Part shown: positions 25,601 to 38,714 of the stretch, piece by piece
How positions within the stretch are numbered: position 1 is the stretch's first letter
Layout of the letters: the number at the start of each line of letters is the position of its first letter
Made by a program: the position numbers and the translations under genes
Notes under the pieces: model-generated
Told to the model about the DNA's origin: nothing
Database searches by the model: none
What the model saw: the letters and a program-made list of their open reading frames with translations, nothing else
Assembly: GCA_019802505.1 (NCBI GenBank)
Contig: JAFMOC010000038.1
Coordinates: 2,134,501 to 2,198,500, forward strand
Reading direction: 5' to 3'
Length of the DNA: 64,000 bases
From: Corydoras sp. C115
Lineage: Eukaryota; Chordata; Actinopteri; Siluriformes; Callichthyidae

Positions 25601-27104
25601 TTTCATTTTAAATTTTGTTCTTTATTTTACCTCCTCCACGACACAAACACGTCTGATCATCATTTAATTTTATTGTTTTATGACATAAATTTAGGGTTTC
25701 TGTAGCATAGTCAACTTACATTAAATAAAAATTTTAAAATTGTTTTAATACTATTGCTAAGAACATATAACATAAGAAATCATGATATTAAAGCTAATAG
25801 TTGCATTTATAAATTCTTACCTTGCAATCTATTACTATAACATTCTATGATCGAGCTATGCAAACAATAGTAAATTAGGCTAAACAAATCTCTTTTCTCC
25901 CAGAGGAAGGTGGTTGAAGATGCCCAGCAATCAGTGACAAGCATACCAAATCTCTTTTCATTAAAAGGGGGGTCTACAAATACTTCACCTTCTGCTAGTC
26001 GTCGGGTCATGCAGACACAATCTCCTGTTCTTCCTCATTCTGAAGCCAGAACCTCTGTGAGACTCTCTCATTTATCAGCCACTCCTGATCTTCCATACCA
26101 GTTACATCTTAACAACAGTAAGCACAACAGGTAATAACCATGCTTTCAAAAACCTAAACATCTAATCCGTGTTGAATTAACATTTTACAATTCAGATTTT
26201 GAAAAATGTTTTAGAAAAAATAATTTAAAAAAAAAATGCATGCAAAGACCAAGAACTACAGCTTATAAAACCTTTACATGCTTACATTTGTTCTATCTGT
26301 GTTCTTTTTAAAAGTATATGTAAAAAAATTTAAATAAATAAATAAGTACGTATGATAAATCTACAACCTCTTTTTCCAGAACCAATTGGGCCATTTCACA
26401 AAAAATGCAAATACAACAAAATTTTTGAATTTGTTAATGCACTTAAATACCTATTTAAAAAAAATAAATAGAAATTGATGCACTGATGCCAGAAGGTTTT
26501 AAAAAGGATCATGTAACAAAGTGGTAAGCATGATCCTGTACCACTGTGTGATCACATGAAAATTAATACAGCATTTAAAATAAATTCTTATATTATTGGT
26601 TTATTATTTTTTGATTGCTCTTTTTATGATGCATTATACATTTTAATAATAGATCTAAATCTCAACTTCAGACTGGCCAAATCAAGCACTTTTTGTTTAC
26701 AGTTACACAATGTTCCTGCAAAATGAGACCTGGCACTCTGATGTTTGAACAGATATGGAGCCAGAGTTTAACTAGAACATATGTCTCTCCAAAATACTAT
26801 TATGAGCCTCCACAGTAATGGTACCTTCAAATACAGTATATCTGCCATGGGCCCTGATGTCCAGCTGAAAGTTATTAGCCATTGCAGTAAATGTAATTTC
26901 TCTCATGGACACATTTACTGCTGTACTATTTTATTAAATGTCGGTTATGTGGCATAAATCTTTTTAATTGCATAATATTGTATTGTTAACTTCTGTTCTG
27001 ACTATTTTTTTAGAACTCCATCTGAACAGAGAGTGATTGAAACAGGACCAGATGCACAAGATCCTCAGAGACAAGAATGGTTCACCAAATACTTTTCTTT
27101 CTAA
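11096..27104 (+). CDS. fam184b: FAM184B-like coiled-coil protein
   Basis: Nineteen coding exons: 11096-11236, 15336-15515, 15607-16254, 17247-17382, 17531-17682, 17853-18116, 18219-18314, 18926-19108, 21887-21993, 22093-22210, 22304-22495, 22832-23039, 23626-23756, 24073-24233, 24475-24651, 24863-24971, 25385-25483, 25904-26130, 27014-27104. Frame is kept throughout and gives about 1139 residues. Family signatures: YDYQMHTKMCKKIAQLTK in exon 1 running into VIYSLNAKNEE in exon 2; FSSTQAQLQARIVALE in exon 15; a basic TPTMKRKVVED and SIPNLFSL late; and the C-terminus RQEWFTKYFSF. The last matches my memory of human FAM184B (EWFTKYFSF) better than FAM184A (EWFARYFTF). Nearly everything between is heptad-rich coiled coil. 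No enzymatic domain is seen and the function is not established. The start matches the human MASA-type start. Confidence 0.92.
11755..12082 (+). repeat. SINE with 14-bp target duplication
   Basis: Forward copy lacking part of the head (A box runs straight into cactagggattcccgg). It is flanked by agtttctgaatgat at 11741-11754 and 12083-12096. Confidence 0.88.
12097..12398 (+). repeat. SINE, 3'-truncated, abutting the previous copy
   Basis: Starts immediately after the right target duplication of the copy at 11755-12082. Full head and body are present; homology stops after ctggatgggcaaat, so the tail is missing. Confidence 0.82.
16905..17093 (-). repeat. SINE, degenerate, in fam184b intron 3
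   Basis: Reverse copy with an internal deletion; catgtttttggactgtgtgag and aactccacccagatcgg are recognisable. A short (CAGA)n run sits where the CA-rich stretch of the family lies. Confidence 0.7.
18635..18835 (+). repeat. Second-type tRNA SINE in fam184b intron 7
   Basis: The head gggctagtgattaatatg and B-like ggtggttcaatg are followed by a 3' end reading gtaagttgctttaagtagaa. This is the decayed form of a tail common in fish tRNA SINEs (aagtcgctttggataaaag type). Confidence 0.5.
19109..21886 (+). other. fam184b intron 8 (2.8 kb)
   Basis: AT-rich, with a T run of about 28 (19435-19462), a stretch of imprecise direct repeats on the theme ctcaatgcaattct (19670-19790), and a transposon-end-like cactcataataaaagtgctc near 21484. 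No exon is needed here, because exons 8 and 9 join in frame. Confidence 0.55.
22594..22670. repeat. (AT)n microsatellite in fam184b intron 11
   Basis: About 37 perfect AT units with short AT-rich shoulders. Confidence 0.9.
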
Positions 27105-30100
27105 AAGGACAGCTGGTCACTCCAAATTTTCGTATACCATTGTTTATTTAAAGATTTTATTTATTTAGAACTCTTGAGGAAGCTGTGACCGAGCTGAGAA
27201 TAATTAGTGGAATTGTGCATACAGAATCGTTACTCACCAGCATCCGCTACATGCACAATATAAAAATGTGCTTCCATACATTTTAAGGTCGTTACTGAGA
27301 AGCATAAGAATGTAAAACAGCAAAGGTTTTGTAAATTGCTAATTAGCTTCACATCTCTGACATGAAAACAAGATGCAGCACTTATCCAAATAAAAGTCTG
27401 TTTACAGTGAAAGAAAGAACACATAATAAAGAATTCCCAATTTCAGCCCTCTGAAAACAGGCACGTCATAAGACAATGTATGCATTTACAGATAGAGTCA
27501 ATAATAATTGGCTTTTTTTTTTATCTTTTCTGCCAGAGAAAAGTCTGTATTAGTAAGCATACACTCTGGTCATGATAATCTAGGAATTTTTCAAATGCAC
27601 ACTTTAGACAACTACACACAGCAAAACCAGAAGTGTTAATGTAAGAAATAAAAATCTGCCATTGATCCATTTATTCGTCCTTTTGCTTCCACCAGTCAGA
27701 TTTCTAATAAAAGCTAATATTTATGGGGAGACTGTAAAGAAAATGCTTTCAGCTAGTTATTGGGAATCACAGAACAAAGAAACAAATTCATCAGTAATTA
27801 ATATAATAGAACGGCAAGTGCAGTATATTTTTATTAGACTTATTCAATCAGCTCATATTTCGGCATTAAAATCTGTAGTTGTTTGTATTTTTGTGAAGGT
27901 ACTCCACATAAAATTATGTAGCCTATACAAAAGAAAGGGCACATTTATTATTTTTAATTTTTATTTTATTTAATGATAATAATAATGAAGTAATTAATTA
28001 TTTATACTTGCTTTGCTAAAATCAATGTCATTCAAATATTTTTCTTGTGGAGGATGTGGTAACAAAAATATATTTATTTCTTCACAAGACTGTATGGATG
28101 TTGGACTTCTCCTTTAGTGCAATAATGTGCAAAAAGGTACATTTCTATTTGATATGATCTGCCCTGCCTAGCATCCAGGATTTTCCCTGCCTTTCACTCA
28201 CTGAGTGCTTGGAGAGGCTTCTTCACCCAGTGTGACCTTAATTAGAATAAGAGGCTTTACAATTAATGCACTGGACAACTACACATACAGTGTACAATAG
28301 ATTCTTATCCATGACAACAAAGTACAGATGTGCTTCATTTATTTGGTAGTAAATATTTCAGGCAAATTTGAAAGTCAGTTGCAATCCTGTTATAGCACCA
28401 ATTTAAGTTAAGCTGAATTTAGAGATTCATTTTAAAGAATTATAAAAAGAAACAGGCATTCTAATCTGTTCCTCTGTTTGAGGGACAGAATAGTAAAGTG
28501 CAATTATATTTTTACTGAAAGATTGGAGATTTTAAAATCAATTTCTTTTTTTAAATAAAAATTTCTGCAATTTTATGCAAATTAATATTCAAAATATTAA
28601 AAAGAATAATGAGACAAAAAGAAGCCAGCAATCTAATTTGCTCATCCCAAGTTTTACTAATTTATTTATGTACACAGACATCACTGATCATCAGCTATTT
28701 CATTAAACTTTACAATAAAAGTGGCCATGTTTTGGAAAAAACAAAATAAAATGCCCTCAGAATTCATTAGAATGAGATATATTGACCACATGAGTGTGCA
28801 GCTAATTCTAATTGTAAAACATCAGCACTGACCAGAATCATGTTAAATCCTTGTTCCAGAATATCAACAGTAAAAATTAGACCAGACCAGCAATGGTCAT
28901 CTGAAAAAACTAACCTGTGAGTAAAAACTAAAGACACATGGCATTCAAATAAATATATACACACACATCCATTCAGGTGCTTTTCAGTGAAGAGGGCTAA
29001 AATTGTGAAAATAAGGACTGAAACATTTCAATGCAGAGAAAATGTTTCACACTGCTGTTTTGGGCTTCCATAAATTCAAATATCTAAATCTTGAAAATGT
29101 ACCATTTTACATATGAACTATGTAACTTGTAATATTTTTGCACCATGTAATCAATATATCGTTATACAACCAGATAACTTATCTCTTGTGAATACTATAT
29201 TAACATGAGGACACAAGCAAAATCCTCTAAAATTATAGAAACAATGTAAAATAAAACTGAAAACAAAAAAAAAAGACAAAACATTTACACAGTTAATACA
29301 ACGACTTCTAGATATTTGTGGTAAGTCACAAGACTATGCAAAGATTTTTACAGCTACCTCAGAATATTTGGTTCATGTCCAAAAAATAATAATTCTGCTG
29401 TTGAGCTCATCACAGATTTTTTTCCAAGGCTCTTTCCGTTTAAGCCAAGGGTTAAGAGTGGACAGCACATCCTGCTTTTGAGACTTTTAATGAATGAAAA
29501 TGAAATGAACAAATAATGAAAGCAAAAACCCAGTTTTTGGGTACAGATTGATTTTGCTGTGTGCTGAAAATGAATACATAATGCCATTAAACAATAGGAA
29601 ATGGTTCTGTAACCAAAGCATTCTGAACATTTAACTCAGTTCAATAAAATGGGTTTTGAAAACGTTTGTGGGTTTTATTTATGCAAGAACAGCCAAAAAA
29701 GATTTAATGACAGGCAGCAGATAGAGCTGTGACCTTACAGCAAAGAAACCATCTCATATTCTGTGTTAATTATATACTTATTATTAGCATATTTTAAATA
29801 AAGTACTATGTGGTAGTCATTTTATTGAGATTTTTTATCTGATATTGTGAAACATTTTGGTGTGACAAAACTTCAGTATCTCTGGGGGCAAATTACAGCA
29901 CTGTAAATATGTCTAAAAAGTTGGTCCAGGATTTTTATTTTTTTAAGTGATTTTAATGTGGGCTACAATCTGTACAACCAAGAGGAGAAACCAAACATTA
30001 AAAAACACAAAATATCTAAAAACTTTCACCAAATGTAAATATTTAATACTATGTTTACACACTTTAAGAACATCTTGAATTTGCAAAGGTTTCTGTGCAT

Positions 30101-30636
30101 AGCCCATTTTAAGCCCACAGATTTTCAACAGAATTTAGAGCTGAGCTGTATATCTGAGCTTTGTTTTGGATAATTATGTTAGAAGTTAAATTCCTCTACA
30201 TCACTCACTTTCAAAAAGATAGTTACAGGTTCTCTGCCAAAATTGATTGATATAAGAAAATGTTTTAATTCCCTCCATTAGACCATAACACACATTCTCT
30301 CGTGCTTTTAGAACACTTGTTGCAGGTTTGTGCAAAATGAAGTAAGGTTGGAACACATCCAGTATTAGCTAGCACTTCTTACAGATCTTTAATGCTGCTT
30401 TGGGCTTTTTACAGTTTTTAATAACACTTAAACTACACAATATGTTTATAAACCTAAAACAGTATGAGACCCTTTAATATATCTACATGGACAGTTTTAA
30501 TTTAGAACTCAAACCTCTTTACAAATTCACACAGTTCAGCTTTATTGTATATTTTTACAATACACATTTACAATGATCGCAGTGAAAGGATAAGATCTCT
30601 TACCATTTCTAAAAACACAAGTGCATGCTTCAGTTT
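27105..30636. other. Tail-to-tail spacer between fam184b and haspin
   Basis: Contains both 3' UTRs. Candidate signals for fam184b are AATAAA at 27389-27394 and 27425-27430. The rest is AT-rich single-copy-looking DNA with no long ORF, no SINE of the main family and no recognisable gene. Confidence 0.6.
30541..30546 (-). terminator. haspin: Candidate polyadenylation signal of haspin
   Basis: AATAAA on the minus strand, 91 bases after the haspin stop codon. Confidence 0.6.
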
Positions 30637-33600
30637 TTACTGAAACAAACTGCAGCACATAAGAGCATCTGTTGCTGACTGGTAGCTAAGAATCTCTGAG
30701 TGAAAGGACTTGAGGCTGCTCCTTAAAGCTTTTTGTCGGCTGGGATGCAACTTACTTTTGTACCTCATGTTCAAAAGCTTATCAACCAGATAGTGGAGCC
30801 ATAATACATTGGTATGAGGATTATATTCTCCCCAGGAATTACTGAGAAAGAAAGAAACAAACAAAGAAAGAAAAAATGGTGTAAGCAAATACAGTCAAAG
30901 GAATCAAATTGACATTTTATGGATCTTTACTACTCCAGTTGTGATTTTCTGAAGGTTGTACACTTTCTACTGAGGCTTACAAACCACAAAGTTGAAATAT
31001 GGTTCTTGCAGTATGAATCCATAGATCCATCATGCCCTGATCTCAAGCTTTTAGTGTAATAGAATGTTATGCAAATTCCTGAGAATCCATGACATAATGA
31101 GTGGCAAATAAGCATCAGTATTTAAATAAATGCGATGCTGGAATAAACATACTTGTTTTCTGACTTCATCAGTCGGTAGACTTCAAACTGATAATCCCCC
31201 TTTCCCATAAACAGCTCTTCATCATTTGAAATATCACATGACACAGTAAGACCATCTGAAATGTAAAAGTGAAAAACATACATAAACATAAGTTCAAATT
31301 CAAGTAATTTATATAGCGCTTTTTACAATAGTACATTGTCACAAAACAGCTTTACAGAGTTAAAAGCCTATAAACCCCCAAAGAGCAAGCCGAAGCGACA
31401 GTGACAAGAAAAAAAAATTGTTAATAAGATTAACTGCATAATCTGTTCTACCTCTTATATTGATGTCATGGTGCAGAACTCACCGATCTCGAGACGTGAC
31501 AGTGAGTAGTCAATGATGTTGACATGAACTCCTTGTGTCTCTACAGAGTATTTATCGCCATTTAAAATGAAATGGTTTTGCTTTTCTTTTGTTGTTTTGA
31601 CAAGAATATTTCCCCAGTGCAGGTCCCTGAAATTTTTTTTAAAAATAAACAATTAACATTTTACAGATATCCATATTTGCTTTTCAAGCAATGTTCTATA
31701 GCACTATTAGTTCTATTCACCATTTTAAATAATTTTAAATTTTTAACTAAAATTATTAGAGAATTACCTAAATAAGAGTTATATACCCACAGACACATTT
31801 AAAGCCTCACTCTATGGCATCTGTAAACTGCATTAAACATAGACATTGCATTTAAATTACCTGTGTTCAAAGTAAAGAGCTTGCTCAGCTACAGCCAGTG
31901 CAGCAGTCACCTGATGTAGGACACTTTTAGCTTTATCTAGAGATGAAAGCTACACAAAGGAAATAGATTATCGGTTGTGAATTAATCTTAAACCCTAAAC
32001 CCATTTAGGACTATATTGTTATTGGGTGATAAATGTATTGTATACAAAGAGACCTTTAAAAACGACAGCCCCTTTATTTTTGTAGGTTTAACAAGTATTT
32101 TTCAATAGTTTTTAAACAAAACACATTTCTTAAGTTCTAGTGTCAAAGAGGAAACATACATCGAAGCTGCAAAAAATTTAATCTTAACAAGGCAGAAATC
32201 TTGGACTGAATAACAATACCTTTCCATTCATGTTCTCCAAGTCACTCCCTCCAAATTCAAACTCCAGGATGACAAAAAGCTGATCCTTGCTAAAGAAATC
32301 TGTGAAAGTTTATAGAGAGTTATTTTTAAATAGATAAAATGGACCAGGCCTCTCTAATAGTTAAAATCTAAATTTAGAATACAGTAATATTTACCAGGTC
32401 TGTCATTCTCAGATCCTTTCTCTTTATCAAACTTGTCCCATGCCTTCAGCAGAGCACTGGGGTAGCACCCATGCACACAGTGAAGACTAAAACAGATCAT
32501 ATGAATAAATACATTTTTACTGCAACTCAAATGAAAGTTTTTTACTTATACTTACTCAATTAATTGAGTTTTCAATAAAATAAAATGATAAAAATATGTT
32601 TAAATTATTTAAGCCATTATGAATAATATAACTAAATTTGATGTTGGGTGGCATGGTGGCTTAGTGATTTAATAAAAATTAAAACAATGCAACGTCACCA
32701 TGAGGCGCTCAAATATTCAATAGAATTGTTATCTCCATTAACCATTAAAACATAGTGGACTGGTTGTAGACAGTCAAGGGATTAATAAGAAACTTGAACT
32801 CTCACTTATTCAGACCGATGAATCCACTAGTTCTGTTTCTGTCCTTGGACTCCAGCATACTCAGCTCCCTAGTGTGGAAAGTTGACAATGATTCAAGTTA
32901 AATATTTGTTTGTTGGGTTTTTTTAATTATTATTTATAGAAACTAAGAGATGTTTCACGGACAGTTTCAAGTACAATTTGCTCATAATTCTTAAGCGTAG
33001 TTTTTAATAAGATAATCATTTTAATTTGTATAAAAAACAGTTGCTCTTATTATTCAGTCCCTAAAATGTATTAAATATTCTATATGCACATTACTAAATA
33101 TTTTCCAGTTGACATCCAGAGCATATTTAGATTATACAAGTTTGCACTCTAACTTCAACTGGCAAGCTTAGATACTTGTGAGTAGCTTTGGATGAATGTA
33201 TCTACTAAAATTTCCTAATTTTTAAAAACATTTATGTTCTAATGTTTAACGTTTTAGTGTATAGATGTATTTAAAAATCATATGAAATTATACTCACTTT
33301 GAAATAATTATTTCATGAAGAATTTCACCAAATGTTTTCTGCTGTTCATCATTCACTTTCTGATGGCCTTCTATTGGAATAATCTAAAACATTAAAGAAA
33401 ATGTCTAACTTCTAACTGTTGTAGAAATACAACCATAAAAAACATCATTTATGCTAATGAAATCTCAAAATGTAATCCAGTTTAAGATGCTTATGATTAT
33501 CTGTTTGAGGGAAACATGGCACTTGTGCAGACAAAATTATAAAGGAAATTAACTTAATAGATGAACCGCATCATGAACTCCAGGCCAAACCTACTTGGCA

Positions 33601-36600
33601 TCATTAGAAATGCAACCCATTACATAATTATAAAAGTAAAATTTTGGCATGCAGTGGACACTTCGGCCATTTAAATATTAATTAAAAACATTTGTTTACA
33701 TCTAAATTCTGAAAATTTAGATATAAACAAAACCCTCTATAGTCTACAAGTAAAGACTTCAATATAAAAAGTTTTTTTTTTAAATCCAAGATAAATATAT
33801 TAAATAAAATTATTTTTTATCATAGACTTTGACGATTTGCTCATAATCATATACTTACTTTAAGAGCCACAGTTTCATTGGAATTACTGACTGTAGAGAA
33901 CACTTCTCCAAACGTTCCCTCACCAATCTTTACACAGCATTTCATACGTTCTGGTGGAATGCATTCCTCAAATGAGAGCGGTCCGTCTTGGTGACACTCC
34001 TGGTAAACTTTCTCTGCATCACTGATGTCGTCTTCATAACAACTCTAACTCGACAAAACATGGATACTGTACATGTTAAAAGAAGGAATAAACAAAGAAA
34101 AATAAAATTATATAAAAAAACATTGACTGACAATCGGGGTGTTAGGGATGGTGGAGCGCAACCGAGGAGAAGCGGCAAATTTAGACGTTGGAGTTCCAAA
34201 CAGATCCAAACTAGTGTTCCCTGCAGTTGGAGATCTGAGGTTGGAGAGCGCCAGGCGGCGAGGAGTAGGAAATGCTGAGGACATAACAGAGATGAAGTTT
34301 GTTTTCGAACATGGCCACAACAATGTAGAGAAGATGTTATAGTTCCTTATATCCACCTGTCTTCTTCTTGTGAATGGACAGAGCAGCTTTAAGTCTTCCC
34401 CATGTGTGTGTTGTGAGTAAGTCTGGAGTAAAGTTGGCCAAAATGGAGGAGATATTTAAATGTTCCGCTCTGGCAGGTGTCACAGGAGGTCCAATCACCT
34501 GGTTCTCCTGCAAAAAGCCACAAAGTTTATTACATTGATTCAAAATACTCACCATGTATGAACAATAAACACTAAACTTCATTACAATATTACCATAGCA
34601 TCTTTTTCAGCTCCAGCTGACAGTAGATAACACAGGGAAAGGTCTCCTGATTTTGTCCACGTACTGCCGTCTTTCGGCCGTTTTCTGTTCCTCTCACCGA
34701 AACTTTGTTTTGACCAGCGGCTTGCACTGAGGCCACTCACACATGCTTTACGACTGGTGCCAGAACAATGCCGTTCTTTTGGGACTACTGGTACAGACGA
34801 TTTACTTGAAGCTCTGATGGGTGCGGGAGAGAGACCCGGTGGAATGAAAGAGTCCGGGTGTTTTTGAACAAGACCCTCAGGCTGCAACTCCGGCATAGAT
34901 GGCTCAAGATAGGAGCTTAATACCTCAGGGTCAATCAATGGTGGGGAATTCTGGAATTCACTGTCATTCGAGTTTCCTCTGGACTCTTGATGAGAAGCAG
35001 TCTGTGACATTTGAGACTTGTAAAGCCTTTGCTGGGCATTGTGAAGGATGCTCGGGTCCGGACACTGAATATTAACAGTCAGGCATGATGACAGACACTC
35101 AATCTTGAGACGATCAATTAAAACCTGAACTGAATTGCTAGTCTCACAATTGGATGGAGCAGAGACGGGAAACAATGATGAAGATGAGGTGGGAGAGGAT
35201 GGGTAAGAGGAAGCAGTTAGATAGAGGAGTTTGGGGGAGGTATCAGAAAGGGCATGTGAGGACATAGTTGGTTTGCTTTGGCAGCTATCTGAAGTGCTTG
35301 ACTCTGAAAGAATCCTAAAGGAACTCATCTTTTGTTTCGAATTGTTGTGAACTTTCTCTTGTGATTTGTCTGTGATGAGTGAGGGACACCTGCATGGTCC
35401 AAAAAAAAAAATGCAGTGTTAATAAACTAAAATTTTGTCAGATTAGGAAAAATAATATATACACATTTACCCACAAAATGCAATTAAAACACAAGCAAAC
35501 CACCAGCTAAATGATTGAATGCGAACATCTGCAGCAGGTACAAGAAAATTCAATGCTGTTAGAAACTTTTGACAAAAGTTTATACTGTAGTTGGTTAAAT
35601 CGATCAATCCATCATTCAGACACTTCTGGTTAAGTCATATTCTTGTGCCGTGTTCACACAGAGCGCAAATTCTCTTCATGCACATGTTTCTCACAAGAGT
35701 TTACCTGCCTGCATTTTAATAAATAAAAGAAAATATCCCACAATAAATGGTGAGTAGTTCTCACCAGTGGTTTTCAAGTTAAGCAAAGTTTGCTGATCTG
35801 TCAGTCAATTAAGATTGATTTGTGCCTAACAAGGAAATAATTTCATGGTTGATGTCATCACTGTAGAGGAAGAAGTGACCCGAAAAGACACCAGGCATCA
35901 ATAGGCACCTCTTCGCTCATTTATATAGAATAGCAAGAAGGTGCTTTTCTCTACATCAGTTCTTTCATATGGTAAAACCTGCTGGTTGGCATGTTTTAAT
36001 AAGGGACTTGATAACGTTACGATGGGTTTGTGGTTGTTTGGTCTCATTTGTCCAAAGTATTTCGTACTTATTTATCCCCTACAATGTTTAACCTTCTAAA
36101 GTCTGTCTCTATACCATGATTTCACTCTTTCCCTAATAAACAATTATAATGAATAGTGCATCATGACATTTCCAAGTGCTTTGTCTCAGTTCAAATTAAT
36201 ATTAAAATCCAGATTAGATCGGAGTCCAATCACAAGTTTGGATATTTTATTTTATAAAATGTAAGAAAGAAACAAAACTTTAAAACACTAAAGGAGCTAA
36301 AATGCAGGGGTGTCTTTGTTTAAACACATGTAAATTTTCTAAATTAACTTTGAGGAAAAGACAAAACATTACAGGATATAGAATGCCAGCTTCCTAGCTT
36401 GTTTAAATTGGCTTCATCTCTTTGCATTACATTTGCATTTTATTGTTATTTGTTTGTCAAATCAATTCAAGAGAATTTCTTCTGTAAATTTGGTTTTCTG
36501 ACCAAGTGCAGTAATGCACACAAAGTGTGTACTGAGGAAAATAGCAAAGACACACAACGTCATTAATAATTCAGGCTAAATTTTGGAAATTCTGGATTCT

Positions 36601-37805
36601 GGATCTTTTAATATTAAATTTTCAGTCCTTGTACACTGCATTTCAGTTCTGATATTCCATTAGAGTCCTACATTTCATAATGGAAGTAATTTTAAAAGCT
36701 AACAAATGCAATTATTTGAAAAAAATGTGTTTTGATTTTAGTTTCATTAATTAATTTAGTTAAATACTACCTACACTTTCATATCATCAGTGAAGAGAGT
36801 GATAGAACATTTGTCTATTTTAACATTTGTTGTCCATTTTTGTTATAAACCAAACATACAAAAGTTAATCATTTTAATTAAATTACTCTAAATATTTTCA
36901 CTTCCAAAATTAATTTCATGAGCATTTACAGACGTAGAATCATGTAAGGTACCTTACCTTGCTTTGGACTGGTCCATATGAGAGGGCTGGTCTTTTTCAC
37001 TGGACATACACCCAGCACCTGGATTTTTCCTCCGAGTCTTACGAGTAAATTGTCGTGAACTGTTATTTTTATTCTTGCCATTTATATCTCTCTCATAATC
37101 AGCCATGTTTTCTTGTGTTTCCCTTAAAAGGTGTGAATTTTCCAGGTTCTGCTGTTGTTGTGTATCTTCTACCACAGCCCCTTCTTCTTGTACGCTTTTG
37201 GAGCATGGTTTTCTGTGACATGAATTGAGTTTATGTCGTTCCATCAGCAGTTCACTGTGTGTACTTTCATTTTTGGAAAGTTTGTCTAAATCATCACAGC
37301 TAAAGGATGAGATTCCAATGACTGAGGGCTCATAGTAACGGAGGTTGCCTCTAGAAGCCAGGGATGGGGTGCTGGACAACAGCGGTGGTTGAGAAGATAT
37401 TTTTTGCTCTTCGATACTATTGAATGACACTTCATCTAAAACCGATTTGCCTCGAACACTGCGCAAGGCAACAGGAGACCTTGTATCGGAAATATCCATC
37501 CAAATCTTTTGGACAGTGGGCCGCTTGTGTCTGGTGAGGTTTTCGCATACTGAAGGTACATCTTTAGAGGTTTTTCTGATGTTGCTGGGAACTCTGAAGT
37601 GCGTAGACTGTGAGAAATGGATAGATGAAAGTAAGTCAGTACTAAAAATCTGACATTTTTAATTGGTTATGAATTGAAGCAACATCATTCATCTCTTACA
37701 CTTGGTTTACACATCTGCTTATCAGAGTCAGTGCGTACGGCTCTCCTTCGCTGAGTAACAAATCTGCCCAGAGAGGACTTTCCAGCAGATGTGTCAGATC
37801 TTATT

Positions 37806-37844
<39 letters not shown>

Positions 37845-38714
37845 CATTCATGAGATTAAATAATTATACTGCAGTTAATTTCCATAACACCTTTAAATCC
37901 TTATATTATTTGTTTAGAACTTGAACTGATTTTTTAAAAAATATATTTTCTTGTTTGCCAGGAAGTTATCCGGTATAGTATGATTTCAAGACAAACTTAC
38001 TCATTAGGCTGATAATGTTTCTTGGTCACAAAAGAGTCAGCCTCATTTTCACTGCTGCTAAAAGTAATCTGCCTCTTTTGACCGTGTGTTCGCTGAGAAG
38101 GAGCTCTGAGGGGAAGAACGGGCTGCGCATCAGTCATTGGAACCGGTGTTTGTTTAACAGCTGTGGACCTGCTGGTGGCTTTGGAACCTTTTTGCCTCCT
38201 GCAAGTAGAAAAAAGGAGAACATGACAACACAAAGTTTTACTGATTTAACCAAAGCAAGAATCTTAGGAATATTACAATGATCTCAATAATAAGCTTTTA
38301 TCTTCATTGTTACCTGAAAGTTGAGCCTGGTACAAAAACATTTTCTTCATCACTGTTAAGCTCTTTCAATGCCTTCAAAGCCTTTTTCTTAGCTAGTCGT
38401 GAGGTCCTGGTAGCATTTAAAGACTTGACTTTGCTTTGTCTTAAAAAAATACATTAATTTATGCTCAGATTAATATTTAATGTAAAGTAAAGAATTATGA
38501 ATAGAACAAAAGAATCTGAAAAATTCCAAAATCTTGCTCTGATGATTTACCGCTTCTTAGAAGGTATGGGCTCTGTCGTGGATTGGTCTGATGATGGGGT
38601 GCTAGAGAAGGAGAAAGCCTTTTTTCTGAGATCAGGTGAAAACCACTGTTCCACCTTGCGCAACTGTCGCCCATATGTTTTTATGTACACTGGTCTATTC
38701 TGACCAACGCTCAT
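30637..38714 (-). CDS. haspin: Haspin, histone H3 Thr3 serine/threonine kinase
   Basis: Seventeen coding exons, in transcript order: 38714-38551, 38439-38314, 38198-38001, 37799-37700, 37607-36958, 35389-34594, 34507-34357, 34274-34132, 34044-33859, 33383-33298, 32868-32806, 32486-32395, 32299-32220, 31949-31861, 31626-31484, 31255-31153, 30841-30637. Frame is kept; product is about 1124 residues (human 798). Haspin phosphorylates H3 Thr3 at mitotic centromeres to recruit Aurora B. Kinase features: glycine loop GEGTFGEVF (about 817-825), lysine in VALK (838), catalytic HRDLHWGN spanning two exons (Asp 976), and IDYSLSRLE where other kinases have DFG. The C-terminus WGEYNPHTNVLWLHYL and SATDALMCCSLFQ is diagnostic. 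The N-terminal 770 residues are Ser-rich, basic and disordered-looking, with a short KTYGRQLRKVEQWFSP block near the start. The chosen ATG gives MSVGQNRPVYIKTYG. Confidence 0.95.
31300..31400 (-). repeat. Repeat fragment in haspin intron
   Basis: Contains atatagcgctttttacaat and caaaacagctttacagag. The same family occurs in reverse at 13320-13400, and a shorter piece at 25115-25150. It is a dispersed fish repeat whose class I cannot assign. Confidence 0.45.
32644..32670 (+). repeat. SINE head remnant in haspin intron
   Basis: Only gggtggcatggtggcttag with the A box remains; nothing of the body follows. Confidence 0.4.
37808..37842. repeat. Poly(A) tract of 35 beside a haspin acceptor
   Basis: On the minus strand this is a T35 run that forms the polypyrimidine tract ahead of the acceptor TTGCAATAAG of the exon at 37799. 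Confidence 0.9.

Noticed and set aside
27662..27973. 103-residue ORF in the fam184b-haspin spacer
   Set aside because: AT-rich composition, no recognisable domain, no splice or promoter context; likely chance.
34139..34342. Plus-strand ORF over haspin
   Set aside because: Overlaps a haspin exon with correct splice sites on the minus strand; shadow frame.
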